From the NCBI RefSeq assembly GCF_000203815.1, contig NW_004457734.1:255233-319232 (forward strand): a stretch of DNA of 64,000 bases, in the 5' to 3' direction. Positions 32,066 through 43,583 of the stretch are shown here, piece by piece. Origin of the DNA: Cavenderia fasciculata. Taxonomy: Eukaryota > Evosea > Eumycetozoa > Acytosteliales > Cavenderiaceae. The position numbers and the translations under genes are program-made. The notes beneath the pieces were generated by a model. It had not been told where the DNA came from. It saw only the letters and a list, made by a program, of their open reading frames with translations, and searched no databases. Position 1 is the stretch's first letter. The number at the start of each line of letters is the position of its first letter.

Positions 32066-34170
32066 ATGACTACTATAACAACAACAATAACATTTCATTC
32101 AATATTCAGATCGATATATATTAGACAATTGATATTCAAACATATCGGTGATATACAAAATCATTTGTATCGACCCGATGAAAAAGATAAAAGGAGGAGT
32201 ATTAGTGATGATAGAGGAAGACCAAGACAACTATTAAAAGGAAGGGATATCATCAAATTACCTCGTCTAGAAATGATATCAAAGTTTGGAATGCCTTGGA
32301 ACTTTCAATGTCATTACCTACCTAAAGATTGTAATCAAATACTACTCAATAGAAGAAGATTAGCAATCACTCAATACTGTTGTCACCGTAATGCAACATT
32401 GGATACACTGAAACATCTATTGAAATGGTCGACTGACTTTGAATTTAAGTGGAAGTACTTGAATGACACAATAGATAGAAATAGTAACAAAAAAATTAAT
32501 CAAGATGTATTAGAGTATCTAATCAAGATATCTCCTAAAAAGAACGTATTTTTAGACACGGCAATGGATGTGGCATGCAAGAGCGGGTATCTATCTGTTG
32601 TAAAGATGTTATACTCGACCAAAGGTATAAAATTCAATAGAGTACACATGACCTTGGCTTGTCAAGCACCTTCGATTGATATAGTAAAGTATATAAATGA
32701 TAGTGGAATTGGAAATTGTGAAGATGCAATGGTAAGTATTTTAAAATTTGTATAAAAAGAAAAGGTAAATCATTTCTTAATTCTTTTTCTTGTTAATCAT
32801 CAAAATAGGATGAAGCTGCCGAGATTAACTCTTTAGAGATTGTAAAGGTGAGTCGATTAGTTGGTTAATTGTGTGTTTGGTTACTTTGCCCTGTTAACAT
32901 TCTATTACTTTTAAAAATTAATTTAGTTTTTTCACTTTAATACAACTCAAGGTGCATCAACTTGGGCTATGGATTGGGCATCAATGCACGGTCACATTGA
33001 AATGGTCAGGTTCCTTTCAGAGCATCGTAGTGAAGGTTCAACAACCAGGTCTATGGATTGGGCTGCTGAAAATGGACACATTGATGTGGTAAAGTACCTT
33101 CAAGAGCATCGCAGTGAAGGTGCATCAACCAGTGCTATAGATAGGGCATCTCGTAATGGCTACATTGAAGTGGTAAAGTACCTTTATGAGCATCGTAGTG
33201 AGGGTGCAACTACCAATGCTATTGATGCTGCAGTTCTATTTGGCCACTTTGATGTCGTAAAGTACCTTTATGAAAATCAAATTGAATGTGATGCAACAAC
33301 AAACATTGATATACATATAGGAGATGATGCCATATCAAAAGGAGGCATTGAAATGGTCAAATATCTTGTTGAAACTGTCAAGGCAAAATGTACACCAGAG
33401 ACTGTGGGTGCAGCATTGAGACACGATAAATTGGATATCTACCAGTATCTCTATGACCGTTTCTCGGCTGACAGTAGTATTTGGACAAAAGATATAATGA
33501 ATTATGCAGCTCGATATGGCTACATTGATATTTTAATGCATCTTCATGAGCACAAATGCAAAGGTGCAACAACAAGGGCTATGGATTGGGCATCTCAAAA
33601 TGGACGCATTGAAGTTGTAAAGTTCCTTCATGAGCATCGTAGTGAAGGTGCAACAACCGATGCTATGGATATGGCATCTCAAAATGGACACATTGAAATG
33701 GTCAAAGTATGTATAACAACAACAACAAACAAGATAATTTAATTGGGCAGCATGTATATTAACCAATCTATTATTATTATTATTATTAGTTTTTACACGA
33801 TAATCGTACTGAAGGATGTACAAAAAGGGCACTCAAATATGCTTGTCGCAATGGACATGTAGAAGTAGCTAAATTTCTAATCAATACCAGAAATGAGAAA
33901 TGCAATGAAAAAATACTAGGGCATCGTGACATTATATGGTCCAACCATTGTGATGATATTTTCAAGCTGATTCTTCCTCTATTCGTAGGTCGAGATGGAA
34001 TAGAATCAATTAAAAGTGTCATCACACAAATGAGACGTAAGCAATGTTATGAGGCCAAACAATTACTCAGAGATTATTTACAACAACTAAAAGGTGATAG
34101 TGGTGAAATAATCAAGAACAATCCCTTCCTCCTATTCCACCCCAGCAAGAGGACAATAACCCTCGGATGA
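32066..34170 (+). CDS. F-box-like/ankyrin-repeat protein, array copy 1
   Basis: Exons are 32066-32731, 32809-32847, 32927-33706 and 33790-34170, all phase 0, about 621 residues. It shares the N-terminal module (ITFHSIFRSIYIRQLIFKHI, LLKGRDIIKLPRLEMISKFG), the micro-exon (DEAAEINSLEIVK, 13 codons here instead of 12), the ankyrin exon (about eight repeats of the EHRSEGATTxAMD type) and the terminal exon. An invariant island, GGIEMVKYLVETVKAKCT, interrupts the repeats in every paralogue. The last ~25 residues differ from the relatives: after the QQLKGD block the usual QQQSLPP and NLIESIKS sequence is found in another frame, so a small indel near 34100-34120 has replaced the C-terminus without affecting the ankyrin part. 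Confidence 0.85.
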
Positions 34171-34382
34171 ATCTTATCGAAAGTATCAAATCCTACTTTA
34201 ACTAAAAACTAAAAGTAGGTTCCATAGTTTCTCTTATACAAAAATTATAAATTTATTAATTGTTTTTTTTCCTGGTCAAAATTTTTTCATGGTCACGATC
34301 AGTTTCACTTCTTCTCGTTGTTCTTCAAAGTAATAATAATAATAATAATGAACTTTGTAAAATAATAATAGTAATAATAATA

Positions 34383-35103
34383 ATGACTACAACAACTACA
34401 ACAATCACATTTCAATCAATATTCAGAGCTAAATATATTAGACAATTGATATTCAATCATATTAGTGATATATCAAAACAACTCAACACAGATGTTTATT
34501 TTAAGAGGAGTGATGATAGACGACCACAACGGTTATTAAAAGGAAGAGATATCATCAAGTTACCTCGGCTTGAAATGATATCACACTTTGCAATGCCTTG
34601 GCACTTTCTTTGTCATTATCTACCTATTGATTGTAATCAAATACTACTCAATAGAAGAAGAAGAGTGATCAGTGAATACTGTCATCATCCAAATGCAACA
34701 TTTGATACACTTGATCATCTAATGAAATGGTCAACTGGATTGGTATTTAAATGGAAGTACTTTAAAGATGTAGTCTTGGGAAAATTCTTTTATAAAATAC
34801 ATTTTAATCAAGATGTATTAGAGTATCTAATCAAGATATGTCCTTTACAGAATAGATTTTTGTATCAAGCAATGAAAGAGGCAATCAAAAATGGGTATCT
34901 ACCGACTGTAAAGATGTTACACTCGACCAAAGGTATAAAACTCGATAGTACTCACATGGAAATTGCTTGTAGATCATCTTCGATTGAAGTAGTAAAGTAT
35001 ATACATGATAGTGGAGTTGAAGAATGTCAAGATGCATTGGTAAGTATTAATTTAGTTAATTGATAAAGATAATATCAATAATTTATAAATTAATTCCTGT
35101 TCT

Positions 35104-35148
<45 letters not shown>

Positions 35149-36667
35149 ACTCAATTGTACCACTATAGGATGAAGCAGCAAAGAATAGTTTAGAGATTGT
35201 AAAGGTGAGTTGTTTGGTTGGCGATATTAATCATTGTTTCACTATTGAATATTAACATCATACAATCATCTATTATTTTCAAAACTATAATAGTTTCTTC
35301 ATTTCAATCGTAGTGAAGGTGCATCAATCAGGGCTATGGAAAATGCCGCTGAAAAAGGTCACATTGAAATTGTACGGTTCCTACAAGAGCATCGTAGTGA
35401 AGGTGCATCAGCCTTTGCTATGGATTGGGCAGCTGAAAAAGGTCACATTGAAATTGTACGGTTCCTACAAGAGCATCGTAGTGAAGGTGCATCAATCAGG
35501 GCTATGGAAAATGCCGCTGAAAACGGCCACATTGAAGTTGTAAAGTACCTTTATTTCAACAGAACTGAGGGTGCATCAACCAGGACTGTCGATTATGCGG
35601 CTAAAAAAGGAAATGTTGATGTTTTAAAGTCCCTTTACCAACATCAACGTAGACATTTATCAACTCTGATGGATTGCGCACTTAAATTTGGCAACTTTGA
35701 TTTCTTCAAGTATCTTTATGAAAATCAAACTAATCATGCAAAAACTATGATTGATAAAGATGATGGTGTTGTATCAAAAGGAGGCATTGAAATGGTAAAA
35801 TATCTCGTTGAAACTGTCAAAGCAAAATGTACAAAATATACTCTCAGTGCAGCATTGAAATATGGTAAATTGGATATTTTCTATTATCTCTATGACCTTT
35901 TCTCCAAGGATACCGAGAGTGATATTTGGACAACAAGTTATGGACAGTGCAGCTCGATATGGGTACATTGATATTGTAAAACACCTTCATTTCAACCGTA
36001 GTGAAGGTGCAACAACCGATGCTATGAATTATGCATCAAGGAAAGGTCATATTGAAATTGTAAAGTTCCTTTCAGAGTACAGAACTGAAGGTGCAACAAC
36101 ATGGGCTATGGATTTTGCAGCTAAAAAAGGTCATATTGAAATTGTCAAAGTATGTAGAGGTTAACATTATTAATAGCAAACGATATTCTAATTACAAACA
36201 AATTACCTTTTATTATTGTTGTTTATTATTATTATTATTAGTTTTTACATTTTAATCGTAGTGAAGGATGTACTGAAGGGGCGCTAGAGAATGCTTGTCG
36301 CAATGGACATGTAGAAGTTGCATCATTTCTAATCAATGTAAGAAATGAGAAATGCACCGAAAAAATACTTGGATATAGAGATGTATTGTGGAATCACTAT
36401 GATGACAATGGTATACTCAAGTTGATTCTTCCTCATTTCGTAGGTCGAGATGGAATAGAATCAATTGAAAGAGTCATCACAAAAATGAGACGTCAGCAAT
36501 GTTATGAAGCCAAACAACTACTCAGAGATTATTTACAACAACTTAAAGGTCGTCATGACCAAGATAATAATCAACAACAATCCCTTCCTCCTCCATATCC
36601 CCTAAATAATAATAATAATCCGACAAATCAAATAGACCGGTCCCAAAAATTCCAAAACAAAACCTAA
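34383..36667 (+). CDS. F-box-like/ankyrin-repeat gene, array copy 2, with a frameshift in the ankyrin exon
   Basis: Exons are 34383-35039, 35169-35204, 35294-36149 and 36242-36667. The start at 34383 (MTTTTTTITFQSIFRAKYIR) fits paralogues. Exon 3 is 856 bases long, two short of a multiple of three, while exon 3 of the paralogues is always divisible by three. The shift lies close to 35936, where SDIWTT should continue with IMDSAARYGYID. The direct frame instead stops about 10 codons later, giving ~435 residues without the last ankyrin repeats and tail. This may be a recent pseudogene, a truncated active protein, or a sequence error. The first 200 bases of exon 3 contain a near-exact tandem copy of two ankyrin repeats (35330-35520). 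Confidence 0.75.
35108..35142 (+). repeat. (CT)n microsatellite in intron 1
   Basis: A pure CT run within the first intron of array copy 2, between exon 1 and the micro-exon. It extends the polypyrimidine tract of that intron. Confidence 0.95.
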
Positions 36668-36689
36668 AAAGATACCAAAAAAGGTATCA

Positions 36690-36995
36690 GCACCCAACAA
36701 CAAAAACAACAACAAAGTCAACCATCTCAACCATCAACAACCTCTCAACCATCTCAACCAACCTATCAAACAACCTTTGGTCAACCAAGTCAAATCTATT
36801 TTGAAGAGCAAGAACTACAAGAACAAGACCAACAAGAGCTAATCAAAAAACAAAGAGGAAATGAAAAAAAGAATACAAGAGTTGGAAAAAACAACGACCG
36901 AGCAAGAAGGTGAAAAGAAATCCTACTATCATCAATGCACTATATATCACAACAATTTAGAAATTGATTTGCAGTCATCATCATCACTCCAATAA
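36690..36995 (+). pseudogene. Orphan 3' gene fragment: Gln/Pro-rich then coiled coil
   Basis: After the stop of array copy 2 the DNA reads as protein in one frame (STQQQKQQQSQPSQPSTTSQ, then IYFEEQELQEQDQQELIKKQ). A one-base change of frame near 36860 lets it continue as EEMKKRIQELEKTTTEQEGE and KKSYYHQCTIYHNNLEID to a TAA at 36993. The Gln/Pro run followed by a charged coiled coil looks like the end of an unrelated host gene captured in the array. There is no start codon and no known parent in the window. Confidence 0.5.
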
Positions 36996-37100
36996 ACCAA
37001 TATTATGTTCATGAAAAGTATTATTTATTATCCTTCACTTTTTTTTGATATTTTGTATTCCTTGATTAAAAAAGCTTACAACACTTTTTCATTATTAACA

Positions 37101-39261
37101 ATGACAACTACAACTACTACTGTTATTACAACAACAATCACATTTCAATCAATATTCAGAGCTAAATACATTAGACAATTGATATTCAATCAGATAGATG
37201 ATATACAAAAACAATTGTTGTATCGACCTAATGCTCAAGCTATTTATTTTAATTATAATAGTGATGGTAGACGACGATCATTAGTAGTAAGAACACCGTT
37301 AAAAGGAAGAGATATCATCAAATTACCTCGACTCGAAATGATATCAAAGTATGCAATGCCTTGGGAGTTTCTATGTCATTATCTACCTAAAGATTGTAAT
37401 CAAATACTACTTAATAGAAGAAGATTGGCTATCACTCAATACTGTTGTCACCGTAATGCAACATTGGATACACTGAAACATCTATTGAAATGGTCGACTG
37501 ACTTTGAATTTAAATGGAAGTATTTGAATGATGCGGACATAGAAGGAGAAGATAATAGATTAAAATTTAATCAAGATGTATTAGAGTATCTAATCAAGAT
37601 ATCTCCTAAAAAGAATGGATTTTTAGACAAAGCAATGGATGTGGCAATCAAGAATAGGTATCGTGTATCAATTGTAAAGTTGTTACACTCTATCAAAGGT
37701 GTAAAACTCAATAGCAATCACTTTTACTTGGCTTGTAAATCATCATCCATTGAAATAGTCAAGTATATACACGATAGCGGGGTTGGAGAATGTAAAAATG
37801 CAATGGTAAGTACTTACTTAATTGATAAAGACATTTATCACTAATAAATAATTTACTAACTGTGTATTGCTTAAATCATCACTCATAACTTAGGATATAG
37901 CTGCATTTAATAGTTTAGAGATTGTAAAGGTGGGTTGATTGTCTATAATATATAGCTCTATGAATTAATTCATTTTTTAACTTATCATACCTATCTATCA
38001 TATTTCAAAATTATAATAGTTTCTTCATTTAAATAGAAGTGAAGGTGCAACAACCAATGCAATGGAAAACGCAGCTAAATGTGGCAACATTGATGTGGTA
38101 AAGTTCCTTCATGAGAATCGTAGTGAAGGTGCATCAACTATGGCTATGGATTATGCATCAATGTATGGATACTTTGAGATTGTAAAATATTTACATGAGC
38201 ATCGTAGTGAAGGTGCAACAACCATGGCCATTGAATATGCTGCACAACACGGCCACATTGATATTGTAAAGTTCATTCATCAAAATCTTTGTGAAGGTAT
38301 AGCAACGAATGCTATTCGGTATGCAGTTCGATACGGTCACTTTGAAATCTTTAAATATCTTTATAAAACTGATCATCAAACAACCAAGGATATACATATA
38401 GACGACGGTGCCATAGTTAAAGGTGACATGGAAATGGTTACATATCTTGTTGAAACTGTCAATGCAAAATGTACATCAGAGACTGTTAGAACAGCATTAC
38501 AATTTGGTAAATTGGATATTTTCTATTATCTTTATGACCGTTTCTCTGCAGATAGTAGTATCTGGACATCTAATATTATGGTTGAGGCAGCTACCCAAGG
38601 TCACATTGAAATTGTAAAGTTTCTTCATTTCAACAAACCTGATCTAGATGTTACAACATGGGCTATGGATTTAGCAGCTCAAAACGGACACATTGAAATT
38701 GTAAAGTTTCTTTCAGAGCACCGTAGTGAAGGATGCACAACCGAAGCTATTGATAGAGCCTCAATGAAAGGTCACATTGACATGGTTAAAGTATGTATTT
38801 TAAAATAATAGCAATCCTGTTGGCGCAAATATTAATATTAATATTTATCTATTAAATAATAGTTTTTACATTATAATCGTACGGAAGGATCTAGAAAGGC
38901 ATTACAGTATGCTTGTTTATTTGGGCATGTAGAAGTGTCATCTTTTCTAATCAATGTCAGAAATGAGAAATGTAATCAAAAAATAATGTTGGAAGTATTG
39001 TCGGGCCACTATGATGATATAGTCAAGTTGATACTCCCACAATTATTAGGTGAAGAGGGAATAGAAGCCACCCAAAGAGCTATAAAACATTTGAAACATA
39101 GATCCTGTTATGAAACCAAACAATTACTCATAGATCATTTAAAACTACTCAATGGTAGTAGTGTTGACAATCAAAAACGAAATAATTATAATAATAATAA
39201 TCCTTTCAAGAATCTGATTGACTGGATCAAGTCACCAAAAGACAACAAAACAAAGAAATAG
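37101..39261 (+). CDS. F-box-like/ankyrin-repeat protein, array copy 3, intact
   Basis: Exons are 37101-37805, 37894-37929, 38020-38790 and 38863-39261, all phase 0, 636 residues. The ATG at 37101 (MTTTTTTVITTTITFQSIFR) was chosen over upstream in-frame codons because every paralogue begins there. The N-module contains an insert (DGRRRSLVVRTPLKGRDIIK). The micro-exon reads DIAAFNSLEIVK. The ankyrin exon holds about eight repeats plus the MEMVTYLVETVNAKCT island, and the tail ends LIDWIKSPKDNKTKK. No frame defect is seen, so this is a reference copy for judging the others. A cytosolic location is likely, since there is no signal peptide or membrane segment. Confidence 0.88.
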
Positions 39262-39335
39262 AAACAAAGACAAAGAATGGTAAAGCAAGTCCAACTTGTT
39301 TTATTGATTTCAAAACTCTTTTTGTTTTTTTTTTT

Positions 39336-39586
39336 AGTTGATGAGAAGATGGAATAAAATCAATTGAAAGAATTGTCACAAAAATGAGACATCAACACTG
39401 CTATGAAGCCAAACAACTACTCAGAGATCATTTAAATCAACTTAAAGGTGGTCGTGATGACCAAGATATTCAACAACAACAACAACCCCTTCCTCCTCCT
39501 ACTCTTCAACGAAGTAATAATCCTCTTATGAATCTCATATATTATTATATTATAGACTAGATCAACCACCAAAAGACAATAAATGA
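39336..39586 (+). pseudogene. Orphan terminal-exon fragment of the ankyrin family
   Basis: The fragment encodes only the end of the family tail: DGIKSIERIVTKMRHQHCYE, AKQLLRDHLNQLKGG, a Gln/Pro run, then NNPLMNLI. A short AT insertion and an in-frame TAG replace the usual DWIKSPKDN ending. There is no upstream exon, and it lies 75 bases after the stop of array copy 3. It is a leftover of a duplicated or recombined 3' end. Confidence 0.75.
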
Positions 39587-39742
39587 AAGACTATTCCAAA
39601 GACTGGCTGGAATCCTTTTATTTTATTTTTTTTATTTTTTCATCGACGAAAGTCAGACTAGTATGCGCAACTCCTAGGATCATGAGGTCTTTGATCATTC
39701 ATTCATCAACCTTTTCGTTACAATATTATAACAGTAGCAGTA

Positions 39743-39751
39743 ATGACTACT

Positions 39752-39787
<36 letters not shown>

Positions 39788-41881
39788 TCTACTACAATAA
39801 TAACATTTCAAACAATACTCGGATCTAAATACATTAGACATTTGATATTCAATCAGACAGGTGTGATACAAAAACAATTGTATGCACTTGATGTTCTTTA
39901 TTATTCAAGTAAAGATGATATAAGAACACCGTTAAAAGGAAGGGATATCATCAAATTACCTCGACTCGAAATGATATCACGCTTTGCAATGCCTTGGCAG
40001 TTCATTCGATATTATCTACCTAAAGATTGTAATCAAATACTAATCAATCGAAGAAGAAGAACAATAACAGAATACTGTTGGCATCGTAATGCAACATTGG
40101 ATACACTTACTCATCTATTGAAATGGTCGAATGGTTTTGAATTTAAATGGAAGTATTTGAATGATGCAATAGATGGAAAACGCAATATAAGAATTAAAAT
40201 ATTTAATCAAGAAATATTAGAGTATCTAATCAAGATATGTCCTTCTCAAGAGAAAGGATTTTTAGACAAAGCAATGAATATGGCTTGCAAGTGCGGGTAT
40301 CTATCTGTTGTAAAGATGTTACACTCCAAAGGTGTAGAACTCAACAGCAACCACATGCTATTGGCTTGCCAAGCACCTTTGATTGATGTAATAAAGTTTA
40401 TACATGGTGGAATTAGAAAATATATAGGTTTAATAGTAAGTATTCATTTAAATTAAGTATAATACATTGCAAAAGAAATTAATTTATTATTTCTCTCACT
40501 CGCGTAGGATGAAGCAGCAAAGAATAGTTTAGATATTGTAAAGGTAAGTTTAAAACCGCGTTGCATGATAATAATTATTCAATATTAAAAATTTTTATTC
40601 AATCAGTTTCTTCATTATAATAGAACTGAAGGTGCAACTACCGCTGCGATTGATAATGCATCAATGAATGGACACATTGAAATTGTAAAGTTCCTTTCAG
40701 AGCATCGTAGTGAAGGTGCAACAACCAAGGCTATGGATATGGCAGCTGAAAGAGGATTTATTGATATTGTAAAGTATCTTCATTTCAAACGTCGTGAAGG
40801 TGCAACGAACCGTGCTATGAATTATGCGATTCAAAACGGCTACGTTGATATTGTAAAGTTCCTTCATCAACATCGAACAGAAGGTTTACCACCCGATGCT
40901 TTAGAAAAAGCAGTTCAACATGGCCACTTTGATGTCATAAAGTACGTTTATGAAAATCAAATTGAAACAACGATTGATATAAAAATAGAAGGGGATGCAA
41001 TAGTGAAAGGAAACATTGAGATGGTCAAATATCTTGTTGAAACTGTCAAGGCAAAATGTACGTCAAATACCGTAGGAGCAGCATTAAAATGCGGTAAATT
41101 GGATATCTACCAGTATCTCTATGACCGTTTCTCGGCAAATGATAGAGAGGATATTTGGACACCCTTTATTATGGATTGTGCAGCTCAAAGTGGGTACATT
41201 GATATTGTAAAACACCTTCATTTCAACCGAACAGTGGGTGCAACAACCAATGCTATGGATTGGGCATCAATGTATGGTCACATTGAAATTGTAAAGTTCC
41301 TTCAAGAGCACAGAAGTGAAGGTGCATCAACCTATGCTATGGACTGGGCAGCTCAAAAAGGACACATTGAAATTGTCAAAGTATGAATAACAATAACAAC
41401 AAAGCACAATTTACAATTTTAACAAACTACCTATTAATCGATCTATTATTATTAGTATTTACACTTTAATCGTAGTGAAGGGTGTACAATAAGGGCACTA
41501 GAGTATTCTTGTCGCCATGGACATGTAGAAGTGTTATCATTTCTAATCAATGTCAGAAATCTGAAATGTAATGAAAATATACTTGGAGATAGATACCTAT
41601 TGATGGACGGCAAGCAAGATATTTTCAAATTGATTCTTCCTCATTTCGTAGGAGATGATGGAATAAAATCAATTGAAAGAATCATAATAGAAATGAAAAG
41701 CTTACACTTTTATGAAGCCAAACAACTACTCAGAGATTATTTAAATCAACTAAAAGGTGATGACCAAGATAATAATCAACAACAACAATCACTTCCTCCT
41801 CCACAACAAAGCAACACCAATCCTTTGAAGAATCTGATAGACTGGATCAAATCAACACAAAAATCCAACCCCAATCATTGA
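39743..41881 (+). CDS. F-box-like/ankyrin-repeat protein, array copy 4, intact
   Basis: Exons are 39743-40435, 40508-40543, 40607-41380 and 41456-41881, all phase 0, 642 residues. The N-terminus carries a Thr run of about 14 (an ACA repeat) before IITFQTILGSKYIRHLIFNQ. The first-exon end diverges from relatives (GGIRKYIGLI in place of DSGVGECKDAM), yet the splice site is kept. The micro-exon reads DEAAKNSLDIVK. About eight ankyrin repeats, the NIEMVKYLVETVKAKCT island and the tail (AKQLLRDYLNQLKGDDQDNN, LIDWIKST) are all present. It is followed immediately by another orphan tail. Confidence 0.88.
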
Positions 41882-41883
41882 AG

Positions 41884-42230
41884 GAAAGGGCGCACTTATG
41901 GACATGCAGAAGTTACATCATTTCTAATCAATATCAGAAATGAGAAATGCAATGAATATACTTTGTGATGGCTATAATGCTTTGAAGGACCTACGAAATG
42001 AGGAAGAATCAACTTTAAAATATCTTGGTCTAGACGGAATAGAATCAATTGAAAGAGTCATCATAGAAATGAAACACTTACACTATTATGAAGACAAACA
42101 ACTACTCAGAGATTATTTACAACAATTAAAAGGTGGTAGAGATAATAATCAACAACAACCCCATCAAAGAAGCAATAATCCTCTAAAGAATCTGATAGGC
42201 TGGATCAAATCACCAAAAGACAATAATTGA
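41884..42230 (+). pseudogene. Second orphan terminal-exon fragment of the ankyrin family
   Basis: The DNA begins within the terminal exon (YGHAEVTSFLINIRNEKC in one frame), loses the middle, then continues in another frame with LGLDGIESIERVIIEMKHLH, DKQLLRDYLQQLKGG and NNPLKNLIGWIKSPKDNN before TGA. It directly abuts the stop of array copy 4, so it is a tandem duplicate of its last exon or the end of a lost fifth gene. An ATG at 41940 gives a 96-codon frame, but this is unlikely to be a gene of its own. Confidence 0.75.
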
Positions 42231-42340
42231 AAAATACAATTCCATTCCCCTTTCAAAAAAATTTTCAATTGGGAAGATTGAATGATCTTCCTCACTATAT
42301 CAAATTACTTTTTTTAATTATCTTTTTTTTTTTAAATAAA

Positions 42341-43195
42341 ATGAGTGGAATAGAGTCTATTATAATCATTATAGATATTATATTAAACAGTGTAGGAGGT
42401 GATAGATACTTGTTATCATTCCCATACATGTTGGTTTGCAAGAAATGGTATCAAATATTTCAAAGTGATGAATTTTGGAGAAGTCTATGTTTGGCTAGAT
42501 GGACAAGTTTATCATTACTCAAAGATGATTATCAAATCAGTACTTTTGAACAAAATTCAAACAACCAAACACTTTATAGCCATCGATGGTTCAAATATCG
42601 ATAAAGATCGACTTGGAAAGGTTACTTGTTACTTTGATCCTGTCAATGGTTCAGAATTTAAGTTCCCAGTTTTCAAGGTCAAATGTTGGAAAGATCTTTT
42701 CAAATCAAGATTCAATAGAACTCTTCATCTCAGATATATAAATAATAGATATATCACTCAGTATCTCAATTATGTGGAAGAACTTGAAAGTAAATTGGTG
42801 TATCCAGTAGGAATGGTTAAGAAAATGGAACCTTTGGACGAGTTGGTGTTGGATGGCTACCGAAGGATCAACGATGTAGAATCATTGTTTCTTTTAGAGT
42901 CTGTTGTATACGATTCAATCTCTGAGATGAATGGATACGAAAAACATGGTTATATACATAACTTGGCAACTTCTGGAAGTTTCATGTCTCTTTGTGGAAA
43001 GAAAGCAACCATGAAGAAGCAACTTTAACCATTGGATCAACCGGTAGCCACATTGGTAGCAAAAAGGAGTTTTGGGAATCAGTTCAACAAGAGATTCATT
43101 GGAAATCATCCATCGATGCTCTTGAAACTATTGTTGAAAAAATGTATTTAACAAGAACTGATAAACGTGAATGGTTTGATGGAATTTGGAAATAA
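42341..43195 (+). pseudogene. Frameshifted F-box-like copy at the right border of the array
   Basis: This is homologous to the gene at 30520 over its whole length: MSGIESIIIIIDIILNSVGG, LVCKKWYQIFQSDEFWRSLC, then KVKCWKDLFKSRFNRTLHLR, GMVKKMEPLDE and FWESVQQEIHWKS. Three frames are needed: the first closes with TAA right after HRWFKYR (42601), the second closes at 43028 after CGKKATMKKQL, and the third ends at 43195. No splice pair fits these joins. The copy has an insert of about 40 residues (DRLGKVTCYFDPVNGSEFKF) not seen in the left copy, so the two diverged before decay. Confidence 0.75.
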
Positions 43196-43583
43196 ACAAT
43201 GTATTTTATGTTTATCAAACTTGAATAAGGCTCAACATGCAAACCAAAACTTTACAGATCTAAATAAATGTAACATGTTGTTGCTATTGAAGTGGTTCAT
43301 TTCATCTTGACATCTCTTCAAACGTTGTTATGCTTTTCCTAAAGTCATCACAAACTTTTGTTGTTGTGAGGATGTGACATCTCTACTATTGCATGCCATT
43401 ATTACTACTACAACTACTAATTATCTCTGCAACAACCAAGAAGGTTTAATCGAAAAAAAATAGTGATGAAGTTTTGATCTTCACTGCAAGCTTTTGCAAA
43501 TGCAGTCATTAATTTAATTAAATATTAAAGAGATATATATATATATATATATATAAAAATAAAGAGAGAGATAAAGAACAACA
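43196..43583. other. Intergenic spacer right of the array
   Basis: AT-rich DNA without a coding signal. It ends in a TA dinucleotide run (43536-43554) and a GA-rich leader before the EMC8/9 start. A short stem, GTGATGAAG against CTTCAC, lies near 43463-43484. Confidence 0.4.

Noticed and set aside
41940-42230. Independent 96-codon gene after array copy 4
   Set aside because: It is a rearranged copy of the family terminal exon with an accidental ATG.
42596-42680. Intron as explanation for the frame change in the right F-box-like copy
   Set aside because: No GT donor follows HRWFKYR with an acceptor that restores the conserved KVKCWKDLF frame, and a second shift lies downstream.
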